Assembly (NCBI RefSeq): GCF_004027225.2 | Contig: NC_044301.2 | Span: 23,911,586-23,975,585 of the forward strand | Reading direction: 5' to 3' | Length of the DNA stretch: 64,000 bases | From: Strigops habroptila | Taxonomy: Eukaryota > Chordata > Aves > Psittaciformes > Psittacidae | Shown here: positions 1 to 8,878 of the stretch, in pieces | Position numbering within the stretch: position 1 is the first letter of the stretch | How the letters are laid out: every line of letters begins with the position of its first letter | Program-made: the position numbers and the translations under genes | Notes under the pieces: generated by a model | Databases searched by the model: none | The model's input: the letters and a program-made list of their open reading frames with translations, nothing else | What the model was told of the DNA's origin: nothing

Positions 1-161
1 TTGCGGTGCTCGTTGAGCCAGGCCTTGAGGGTGGCCGTGGCGTCCCGCGTCGCGTTCTTGCGGTACGCGGGGTCCCCGTAGGGGTAGGAGCCGAGCGGCG
101 CCGCGTACGTGTGGTACTCCAGGGAGCCGGCGATGCCAGGCGTGTGGTCGTAGGGCGAGCC
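1..161 (-). CDS. IRX5: IRX5 coding exon 2 (5' part, cut by window edge)
   Basis: This is the second coding exon of the Iroquois homeobox transcription factor IRX5, a nuclear DNA-binding protein that patterns heart, limb, retina and neural tissue. On the minus strand a CAG acceptor at 162-164 precedes the exon, whose first codons read GSPYDHTPG, in phase 0 with exon 1. The exon then runs through the [16 protein letters not shown] segment into the start of the TALE homeodomain ([11 protein letters not shown]), where the window ends. The rest of the homeodomain, the acidic region and the IRO box lie outside. The identification rests on the agreement of both exons with the IRX5 N-terminus; IRX3 starts differently and IRX2 diverges in the Ser/Ala-rich part. 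Confidence 0.93.
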
Positions 162-1263
162 CTGGGGAGAGAGGGGAGAGCGGCCCGGCGGGAGAGGTCA
201 GGTGGCCGCGGGGCGGCAATGACACGGCAAGGGCAGCGCCCGGTCCCGGGCCCTGCCCGCCTTCTCCCCCGGCTCCTTCTCGGGAGAACGGGTGGAAGGG
301 CCGTGAGGCTCCGGCCCCATGAGGCCACCGGCCGCCTGCAGCAATACAGTGCCTTTCCCCCAAATGCAGACACGGAAAAGCGAGTGGGCAGCGCGGCGTG
401 GGGCGGAAAACGGCGGGGGCACCCTTCCCCACCGCGCTGCGATCGCGGCGGGCAACCTGCCGGGCCCAGGCGGCCTAGCCGAGCCGGGCCGGGCCGGGCC
501 GCAAGTCTGCCAGGCCAGGGGCGGGAGGAAGAGGAGGAAAATAAAGGGAAAACGAGAAAAGAAAGGAGAGAAGAGAAAAAGAAATAATAAAGAAGGAAGA
601 GCAGAAAAAGGAAAGAAGACACTGTGAAACTCTGCCTACACCCTAAACCGAGGGGAGAAGCTGAGCAAAACTCCTAGGGTTTGAGGGAACCGCGGGGCAC
701 AGGCTGCGGCCGCAGCTCTGCGGCGGGGATGCCCCGGGCCGGCTCCGCTGGTGTGCACGGCGGTGCCCTTTTCTCCTTTCCTTCCCCGCGCAGCGCCCGC
801 GGAGCCGCTCGCGGCCGTGGGATTAGAGCTCTGCAATATTTAAGCAGCCTAATTACCGCCGTGCAGGGGAAAGTTGCCCAGGGTTAATCGCCCAGGTTTC
901 TCCCATCGCCGGCCGCTGCTGGGTTCATTCCCTTTTCAATCGCAACAAGCTGATTTTTGTGGAATTACGATTGCTGTTTTATAAAAAAAAAAAAAAATAA
1001 ATTTTTTTTGGGGGGTGGTGTGTGAAATCGGTCCCCTCCTGCCCCAGCCCAGTCTCTCCCGGGCCGTGCCGGCGGCTCCCCCCGCTGCTGCCGCCATCGA
1101 TGCGGGAAAGTTGAGCGGTAAGGCGGGGAGCCGTGCTCCCTTTTGTCCCCAGTATCTCAAAAATAAAATCCCAACAAAAAGCAGGCCCGGGGGAAGGGGG
1201 TTCAGGAGCCCGCGGGATGCCGCCGTACCCGGCACGGTGCCGGCTGCCTAGGGCTGCTCTTAC
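162..1263 (-). other. IRX5: IRX5 intron 1
   Basis: This 1.1-kb intron has a GTAAGAG donor (1257-1263 read on the minus strand) and a CCCCAG acceptor at 162-167. It is GC-rich with a purine-rich stretch at 520-630 and an A/T homopolymer patch at 983-1010. No coding sequence is seen; long open frames on either strand are low-complexity products of GC-rich DNA. Confidence 0.85.
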
Positions 1264-1500
1264 CACGTAGGAAGTGAAGGCGGCGGTCGGGTCGGCGCCG
1301 TACTGGAGGTGGGAGTTGTAACCCGAGGGAGGGGCGGTAAAGGCGGTAGATCCGGCATAAGGGGAAAAAGCGGAGCCCAAAGAAGATCTCCCAAGTTCAT
1401 CGGTCCTCGGTCCAGAGATCACGCTGGTGCTGTACGTCGGGCAGGAGTATAGAGCCAAGGATGCTGACGGCTGGTACAAGTAACCCTGAGGATACGACAT
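1264..1500 (-). CDS. IRX5: IRX5 coding exon 1
   Basis: This exon encodes the first 79 residues of IRX5. It starts at ATG 1498-1500 with [20 protein letters not shown], the characteristic IRX5 N-terminus, and ends with SYV directly at a GTAAGAG donor, phase 0. An upstream in-frame ATG near 1638 would add 46 Pro/Ala/Arg-rich residues not found in the family, so 1500 is the supported start. The alanine stretch before SYV is short here (TAAFTSYV), whereas mammalian IRX5 has a longer alanine run. The divergent GC-rich flank at 1501-3400 is the expected promoter side. Confidence 0.95.
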
Positions 1501-3029
1501 GGCCAGGCGCACACATACACCCCGGAGCCCAAGCGCCGGGAGGGAGCCGCCGCGCTGCCGGGATGGGGCCGCTGCGGCCGCTGCGGCAGGGGCTTCGCGG
1601 GCGCCTCTCCGGCCTCGCCAGCTGGGCAGCGGCGGCACCTTGCTCCGAGCCGGGGCTACCGCTCCGCGCTCGCCTGCAGCCCGGCACCGCTTCCTCCTTT
1701 TTCTCCAACCCCCCCCCTCCCCGCTTCCCCCTCTTTTTTTTTTTTTTTCCCCTCTCCCTCGCTCGCTCTCTCTCTCCCCCTTGCACTAGGGGGCTTTTGG
1801 TTTTGTTTTTTTTTTATTTTTTCTTCTTCCTCGCTCTCGCTTTCCGAAGGGTCCTGCTAAGATGCTAAGTTGGAAATTGCAGCTCCTGACGCCTTCTGCG
1901 CGGCCCAGCGAGGCTCCTCCTTCGCGGGGTGTTGTCAGTGGAAGGACTGGCAAGACCCCGCTGGGCTGCGCGGCCCTGCCCAACTAGCGGGAGGGCTCCG
2001 CGCTTCCCTCGGCCCTCCCCGCGCTCGGAAGCTCAAGCGCGCCGGCTCCTGGATTGCAGACACCGCCGAGCCGTTTGAGATCGGCCCCAACTTTCTGCAT
2101 GTGCTAAATACCGTGCGTAGCCGCGATGCGCCGGAATGCAAACCAATCAGTATATGAAAAAAATATAGATATTTAATAAGATTTGTTAGCCGTCCGGCTC
2201 CCCCTCTGGGCAGCCACCTATCCTCTTGCTCTCTGCCCCTTCCTCCACTAAATCACTGGAGGTGGAATAGACCGGTGTGTGTGTGAATGGTGGTGTTAGT
2301 TTTTCTTTTCTAAATAAAAAAGGCGGTTTTCAGCGGGGAAGCGCCGCGCCGCAGCCCAGACCGGACCGGACCGGCGGTGCGGGGATGCGCAGCCGGGCGG
2401 GGGCCGCCTGGGGCTACCGGACCTGTTGCGGCAGCTGTGCGAGCGGGATAAATCCCCGCCGATCAGGAGGAGATGTAATCTCCTTTGATTCCACCAGATA
2501 AATTTCCCCACAGGAGCATATCCCGAATTATTCCCTTCTCGCTTGTTTCCCTTCGCGGCTGAGGCAAGGCGCTGCTCCCGCGGCCGTGGACCCTGCCCTC
2601 CGCGGGGCTCCGCGTCCCCCGCCACCAGGCATCCACGGGGCAGGACCCCCTCGCTCAGCCGCGCCTTTCCCGGGGGGACGGAAGCGATTTAACTACTTTT
2701 TTTTTTTTTTAAATCTTGCAACTTTTGCATCCCCCGGCCCTGAGTCTTCTCGCCGCTGGCCCCAGCGGGACGGACGCGGAGACGCGTAGAGCGGTGAGTG
2801 TTTTAAAACGGGCAGGCCGAGGCAGGCGACACCGACGCCTCCCGCCCCGCTCCCTCCCTCCGGGGCTCAGTCCCGGCGGCAGCGGCCACAGCCCCGCTGC
2901 CAAACGGCGGGGCACAGGCTGAACTTTCACGAGCAGCCCCGCTGCGGGGCGGCAGGATGGGACGGGACAGGCAGAGAGCGATCTCCTCGGTGTCTCTGCG
3001 AGGGATCCCGGCAGGACCGAGGCGGGCGC
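1501..3029 (-). promoter_or_regulatory. IRX5 5' UTR and upstream CpG-rich region
   Basis: This GC- and CpG-rich sequence lies immediately upstream of the IRX5 start codon. It includes pyrimidine runs at 1690-1760 and 1790-1840, a CCAAT-type element (ACCAATCAG) near 2132-2141 followed by an AT-rich patch at 2150-2185, and a T/A run at 2695-2712. No TATA box can be assigned with certainty and no transcription start can be read from sequence alone. The region between the IRX5 ATG and the divergent promoter at about 3040 is typical of a developmental-gene CpG island. Confidence 0.6.
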
Positions 3030-3035
3030 GGCACG

Positions 3036-3365
3036 CACTACACTCCCCAGCAGCCCGTGGTCCCGCCCCTGCCCGTCCCCGAGCGTGACTGGCTATCCTG
3101 CGGCCGGCGGTATGCCCTCCCCTTCTTCCATTGGTCCGGGGAGCTGTCCGTCAGCGCGGGGCGGGACGGGGTGTGGAGGGGTGGTGGGGCACGCGGCGTG
3201 GTTGCTGAGGAATTCAGAGGTGCTGCTCCATTCAGCCCGGGCGGCTGCGGGCTGTGCCGGCGAAGTGAGGAAGCGGCGGCGGCGTATCTACCGCGCGGCA
3301 GGACGGCGGGGCCGCGGAGATCGGTGGCAGCGCGGAGCCGCTGTCGGTCCCGGCCCCGGGTAGGT
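3036..3365 (+). promoter_or_regulatory. Divergent promoter and first-exon candidate (CRNDE-position lncRNA)
   Basis: The stretch holds an ACTACACTCCCCAGCAGCCC element at 3038-3057, resembling the ZNF143/STAF-type promoter motif ACTACAATTCCCAG. It also has a GC box (CCCGCCCC), an inverted CCAAT box (CCATTGG at 3128-3134) and a GC-rich block ending in a possible GTAGGT splice donor at 3361. In mammals the lncRNA CRNDE is transcribed divergently from the IRX5 promoter, which would be the plus strand here. Homology cannot be shown from this sequence, so the assignment is positional inference only. Confidence 0.4.
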
Positions 3366-3716
3366 GTCCCGCGGGGCCCCGCAGTAAGACGGTGATCGCG
3401 GGAGCGGCGTACGACGAGGCGAGGTGGGTCTTGGTACACTCCTCGGTGCGGCTGTCGAGCAGCGCTTTGCCTGGTGTTTCCTTTCTTTCTCTAATTTTCC
3501 CGTGTTTTAATTTATCTTTATTTATATTTTCTAACGTGGAAGTGTGCGGTGTGCCGTCTCTGCAGTCCCCGTGACACCCGGTGCCCGGGCAGGCTCTGTC
3601 GGCGGATCCACACTCCCTTACACGCTCACTCCACACAGGTGCGCACTTCCACCAGTTTCAGCGCACGGTGTCACCGGTGTTGGTCCCTCGACTCATTTCA
3701 GCTACCGCTCTAAGGC
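3366..3716. other. Non-coding, possible intron start
   Basis: Composition falls from GC-rich to mixed. No ORF, tRNA or recognised repeat is seen. If 3036-3365 is a first exon, this is the beginning of its intron, into which the ERVL element at 3717 inserted. Confidence 0.35.
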
Positions 3717-4134
3717 AGTCCTGAGTTCAGCTGTAACAGTTATTTTTCTCCTTCCTAGTAGCTGATACAGTGCTGTGTTCATATAAACTGAGGCGAGTCA
3801 CCCGGAAGGGCAGATCGCTGCTCGGGTCGGTGTGGGTATCGGTCAGCACGTGGTGAGCAACTGTACTGTGCATCACTTGGTTTTTTGTTTTGTTTTTTTT
3901 TTTCCTTTTCCCCTTTTAGTTTTATATTCTCTCTCTTCGTTGTTTCCCTTATAATTATTATTATTACTACTAGTAGTTTTATATTATACTTTAGTTATTG
4001 GACTGTTCTTATCTCAGCCCGTGGGATTTACATTCTTTCGATTCTCCTCCCAACCCATCCGGAGTGGAGGGGAAGGAAGGAGTGAGCGAGTGGCTGCATG
4101 GTTCTGAGTTACTATCTGGGCTTAAACCAGGACA
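3717..4134 (+). mobile_element. ERVL-like element 1, 5' LTR (internally deleted)
   Basis: It matches the LTR family seen at 22196-22758, 41333-41947 and, inverted, 50214-50782. Shared parts are the start around AGTCCTGAGTTCAGCTG, the ATATAAACTG TATA-type box, the ATT/ACT triplet run and the end GGCTTAAACCAGGACA. Compared with the other copies it lacks about 200 bp between GCTGTGTT (to 3779) and ATATAAACT (from 3781), which is U3 sequence. A primer-binding-site-like motif follows at 4143. Confidence 0.85.
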
Positions 4135-4142
4135 GTTCTTTG

Positions 4143-4160
4143 TGGCACCCAACGTGGGGC
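4143..4160 (+). promoter_or_regulatory. ERVL-like element 1 primer binding site, tRNA-Lys type
   Basis: TGGCACCCAACGTGGGGC differs by one base (A for G at position 5) from the complement of the 3' end of tRNA-Lys(CTT). It lies 8 nt after the LTR's terminal CA. Mammalian ERVL elements usually use tRNA-Leu, so this is a lineage difference or a separate class III-like group. Confidence 0.75.
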
Positions 4161-4457
4161 ACGAAAGGTTGAGATAACGACAGATCTGACCAGAGTGTGT
4201 CTAATCGTTTTTGTGATAAGCATTCATTGTTTCAAATTAATAGTCACTCCTCACAATGCTGATTTATTTACTCTCAGAGTTGTTGCGCTTGATCTCAGAG
4301 TTTCAGCATGTCATACCTTACAGCCAGTATTTCCTGTTTTAGTGTTTATCAGCTGGGGGGCCTGGGCTAAGGTTATTGTTTCACTGTACTTCGTGGTAAT
4401 AACTTGTAATTCAATAGACTCATTGATCCTGAAACTGGTCTGGCTTGCATTCCCAGC

Positions 4458-5352
4458 GTGGTCATCACCTCTATATTTTGGGAGGTATATAATGGAATTT
4501 TTCAGCAATTACACACGGTTTTTTTTCTCGGGGGGTCAACCTATGAAGGAGACATTCCCTTACACCCCACCCCACCCTGTTCCGCCACCAGGCTATTTAC
4601 AGCAGCATTTGAGAGTTCAAAAGGTTTTGGATGCCCTGTGAATAACTTTGGGACCTGCCTGCTGCTTGTGCTGGGGACCAGCACGTTGGCACACATACAT
4701 GCTGAGAACACCCTATTTCATCTGATCTCGAAAGTTAAGCAGTGTCGTGTTTGGGTCTGGTCTAGGGTTAGACAACGATATAAGAGGACCACCAAGAGAT
4801 TTTCCCCGAGGCTGGACAGTCATGAGTGGCAGGGTGTGTGGGATAGTATGGGCAAGAATCTAGGCCAGTGGGCCCCTCCAGTGCTTTGGAACTTCACCAC
4901 TGAAAAATTGCAAAATCCAGAAAAACTAGTAAAACACTTAAAGGAGGTGTGTTGTTGTCCTAGTAATACCAGAGAGGGACAAACCATGGCAACGTGCTGG
5001 GGCTTGGCCTACGCCTACAGAGCCCTGCTCAACACTATCCAGCACCTTCAAAGGGAAAAAAAAGTCTCTGGATCTGATGGCAAAGCAACAGACAACGCAG
5101 CTATGCCAACTACAAGCACTGCAGCTACACCAACCCCAGCGACAAGTACAGCAGCTACTCAAACCCCGACAGCAATAGACAACACAGCTGCTGGTGCTAC
5201 TCAACCGCCAAACACAGCAGCTGCACCAAACCCGACAACAGATACTGCAGCGACTCCAACCCTAGTGGCAGACACTGCAGCCACTCCAACCACAGCGATA
5301 GACACTGCAGCTAAACCAAATGACCAATCCATGCCAATATCGGTTGCCACTA
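4458..5352 (+). pseudogene. ERVL-like element 1 leader and gag 5' part
   Basis: This is an open frame running from the leader through a Thr/Ala/Pro-rich tract and cut at 5353 by the insertion of another provirus. The stretch from about 4800 (WQGVWDSMGKNLGQW) to 5060 recurs in the second ERVL copy at 22780-22928 and 25695-25800, so it is real element sequence. Residues encoded by 5090-5330 form an imperfect repeat of TAATPT and AIDTAA-type units, mucin-like in composition. There is no classical Gag motif in this part, and the true start codon is not certain. Gag continues at 14922. Confidence 0.6.
4698..4760 (+). ncRNA. 5S rRNA-like fragment inside the ERVL leader
   Basis: About 60 bases around TCTGATCTCGAAAGTTAAGC align with the middle of vertebrate 5S rRNA, including most of the internal box A region (GTTAAGCAGTGTCG versus the usual GCTAAGCAGGGTCG). 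Identity is about three quarters by eye. The 5' and 3' thirds of 5S rRNA are not evident. This is a decayed fragment and not a functional 5S gene. Confidence 0.5.
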
Positions 5353-6518
5353 TGTTGCGTGAAAGGGTAAAATAATTTGGCAGAAAATAAACCCCCTTGC
5401 TTTCCAGCTGGTCCTCAGATATTAGAGGGGCTGGGTGCGGCTGGGCTTAGATTCTGAGTGATGCCCAATTTGCCACTATCAGTCCGGTCGCATTCAATAT
5501 ATTGTATAATCACGATTCCGGATGCACTAATAGTGCACTGCACCTTCAGTCTAATCGTGCTCACGAACTAGCACGGCCACACTGAGGGAGCTGGTCGCGT
5601 CCAATGAGAGATTTACGATTAGCTACTTGAACAGTGCAGTTTATTAAAGCAACAGATACAGGTTCTTGTGGATCACCAGTGGTAGATACACTGTCTGCAA
5701 AAACACGTGCAAATAATAAAGTATACAATGGCGCGACAAAGTTATGAATAATACAGCCTGGCTTTAAAGTATAAAAGTAAAGAGTAACTCTATACAGAGA
5801 TTCCTAATTTTCCCGGGGAAGCACTGGATACAGTGCAAGTCTTACCCAAAGGCGTCCCTATGAGGGGGGAGGAAAGGTCCAGCCCGTCGACCGGTCCCAG
5901 GAGTCGAGAGTAGTCAGCTGATGGGGTCTTCCTCGGCTCCTCCACGATGATGTCTTCCCTAAAGCCCCCACTTTTGGGGTCATTTTTATACTATTTTTCA
6001 CTTTCAAGGTGGAGCTTGAGTGACTCTAGTCATACATACCTTTATTGTTACTGGTGTAAACTTTCCTCGCTTCGCTTTTAAAGGTATATGCCACAAAAAA
6101 TTCAAAGAGCATGCTCAAAGAGGGGTGGTCTCACTTTGGAGGCGGGTAGCATTGGAGGTGGAGGTGTGTTTTCGTATTAAAATGCATTATAATGAAGCAA
6201 AGTTCACACAAAGGACAGCATTTTGTCAAAAGATGACAGGCCGTTGGCTCAGGGCAGCAAGTATGCAGCTTATCAGTTTTAAGTACCACCTAGTTCCCAT
6301 CTCTGCTGGTGTTGGGACAGAGTTTGGCTGCAGAATCTCCACTCTGCTCCATCCTCCGTCAAGCAGTGTTGCCACGGGAACCGCTGTGGAGTGAATTCCT
6401 GGCATACCACATGCAGCTGCATCTTACCCTGAAAGTCCGTTTTTCCTTTATGTGTGAGCAATGCTACATTTTTAAACATAAGTTTAATTTCTAAATCATA
6501 TTCAGTAATTATCCCACA
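5353..6518 (-). repeat. tRNA-Ser provirus 3' LTR
   Basis: The 1166-bp LTR starts TG and ends CA. On the minus strand it carries a TATAAAA-type box at about 5985-5991 and an AATAAA polyadenylation signal at about 5640, which implies a long R region of roughly 330 nt. Just upstream of it (6519-6528) a short GAGGTGGAATA purine tract may be the polypurine tract. It is paired with the copy at 13757-14921. Confidence 0.92.
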
Positions 6519-6559
6519 TATTCCACCTCGTGACTATAGTCACTCAAGCTTCACGATAC

Positions 6560-8712
6560 TTAGAGGGAATTGGGAATATCCCATATAGTCTTTGAGTGAG
6601 GGTTGTCGAGTCCATATATATCTTGTGGGGATATCAAATGAGTTAAGCGTTTCATCATAATCCAAAGCCTGACATATAAAGCAATTGTCAAAGCAAAACA
6701 TAATATCGTGAGCATTAGCAAGATCACAACAGGGTGGAGCATCCTGTTGAGAATCCCTGTGGCGGTTGGTGACCATCCAAAGAGAGTGTCCCACCATTCA
6801 TGTCTTCCATCTTTCTTGACTCTTTCTAGCACTTGATGGACTTCTTCCGCATCATGGTGGATGGTAATTAGAGTCTTTTGTCCACTCTCTTTGGCCTGGA
6901 TCAACAACTGCTTCAAGTCATCATGGTGTAGCAGCTTTTTCACTAACTTAAGGTTCATTCCGATAGGAGCGAGTAGTAGATCATTAGTCAGTGTATAGTC
7001 AGATTGCAGCAATTGATGAGATGTGACAGGAGCTGAACAATTAAAGTCGCATCCAATAATGTTAGTAAAGTTACGAACACAAAGGTTCGAGTGGTTATTT
7101 ATATCTATAACAATGTCGTCTATCAGTACAGAATTACAAAGAGTTCTCATACAAGCACATCCTTTTCCAACATATCTAAGCACAGATTTTTGAATTTCAT
7201 TGGGATGTATTTCGAAATGACAAACATTTTGTTCAGTGTCAAGACAAATGTCTTGCGCTTTAATGGTATTACTCTCACAAATAAATCCTTGTTGGCTTCG
7301 TGTCGTGCATGCATCAACATCGACGGTTTGCCATTTATTTTCGTGTTGTGCCCATACTCTATGTTCTATTGGATAGAGTATAGTCCCGTGGTGATTCAAC
7401 CCCAGCGCAATGATTGGCTATATAGTGTATACCGAAGCATTGCGTATCGTTAAGACAAAAGCAGTGACTTTACTCTCAGTGGGATCATAAGTGAAGTTAA
7501 CCAGGTACCACCAAGACTGAAATTTCCTCTCAAATTCAATTGCATTATCCCATATTATTTTCCGAATTTCAGTGGGCAAGGTGCCTTCTTCACCTTCCCT
7601 TATAATTGCAGCTGTCATTGATTGCATCCACAGTTGGGCTTGGATACAACTGAGAGCTAGAGAAACATTGTCTTGGGCTACACCAAGTGCATTTATGATC
7701 AGTTGGTGGTCTTTTTCACTCGTTTCTTCCCATTGAGGTAATATATTCCATAAAAGCCATTGGTGGTTTCCCAAAGCTAGAAGAGAGGACCGCAAAGGGT
7801 ATTTCAATTTGTTTAGATCACTGGTCGTTGTGACTAGTTTATTGGCAAGTACTTCAGCGTCCATGCTATTTAAGACTCCTAGTCCAGTTCCTAAGATACC
7901 GGTCACATCTCTCTTTGGTCGTCTTGAGGGGGTGAGGTTTCGTCCATTTAACCATGCTGACCACCCTGCATAAGATGTACCCAGGAATGGTGAGCAGGTG
8001 GGTTTGATGACAGAGATGTTAATCTGCATTGATAGTTCCACTCGCTTGAGGGAATATGATGGGTTAAACAATATTTGTTGTTGACCAGTATTTTTGATGA
8101 CATAAGGAGCGATATTGAAAATGTAAGGAGTTAGACTAATAGGAGGCTGAGTAAATATACTCTCAAAAATTGGTTGAGGTGTGGGTTCCGTGTCTTCTAC
8201 ATTTGGCACAGAGGCTGTTGTCATGGTGTTAATCTTGAATTTAAAGGATAACCCTATGCTGTTTTGTGCCCAGAGGCAGACCACAAAGACTGGTTGGACC
8301 AAAGTAAAATTGGACCAACAGTCCCATCGTTCCTCAGCACACGTTTTTATTTGTTTCTCCTCAGTTTTTATTTCAGTACGGAGATTTGAGTTACTCGTTG
8401 GTGAGTAACATTGGTAACCCTGCATCCTACCTTTATTTGTTCTCCCACTGCCCCCAGCAACTGTGGAAGTCTGTTTGTGCTATCCCAGCCCCACTCGTTT
8501 CTCAAGTACACCTCCGTCCCGTGCATCACCACCGTTGACAGATTTAAGCCTTTGTTAGAATTTAATCCCATGCTCCCTGTGTATTTTATGTGAGCTTGAG
8601 ACCAGGGCCATTGCAGGTCTATAGCGAGAAGGACCTGCATTGTTAAGATAAGACATAATGTCGTTGATACAATTCGTTGGTTCATTATCTTAAAACCTGG
8701 GTTTGCAAGCAA
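6560..8712 (-). pseudogene. tRNA-Ser provirus env (SU and TM), disrupted
   Basis: The envelope gene reads from a hydrophobic signal peptide (start at 8712 or the next Met at about 8685) through a surface subunit with several NxT/S sites. A furin-type RRPKR site lies near 7910-7930 and is followed by a Gly-rich fusion-peptide-like segment (GILGTGLGVL). The long TM ectodomain is Cys-rich. A membrane span (VILLMLTILCFALTIALYV) and a short tail end at 6560. Breaks seen are a frameshift in SU between about 8370 and 8425 and an in-frame TAG at 7418-7420. TM shows no CX6CC motif, so it does not look like gamma- or alpha-type Env. It may relate to the Ovex1-like avian env group, but that could not be checked. 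Confidence 0.75.
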
Positions 8713-8878
8713 TCATGTACAACAGAAATAATATTACGGCTAAGATGAGTGACAAGATTCCCTGGATGCACTCAAGGTTAGCGTAGGCCAATCCGTCCGT
8801 CCACGTGCAGTTCATCTAGGGTTCCTATGAACACAAAAAGGGAAGAGAAACATGCTCGGTCTTATTTGACCGACGGGG
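8713..8878 (-). other. pol-env junction of tRNA-Ser provirus
   Basis: A short segment between the integrase stop (8879) and the first env Met, containing short out-of-frame codons only. A splice acceptor for env would be expected here or in the end of pol; none is clear enough to call. Confidence 0.4.

Noticed and set aside
6..627. Long plus-strand open frames over IRX5 exon 2 and intron 1
   Set aside because: They are antisense or intronic, Arg/Gly-rich products of GC-rich DNA with few stops; no family resemblance.
3940..3985. ATT/ACT triplet run as an independent microsatellite
   Set aside because: It recurs at the same place in every LTR of this family, so it is part of the LTR.
6560..8712. 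Env of the tRNA-Ser provirus as a domesticated, functional envelope
   Set aside because: A frameshift in SU and a TAG in TM break the frame; no intact product is possible from this copy.
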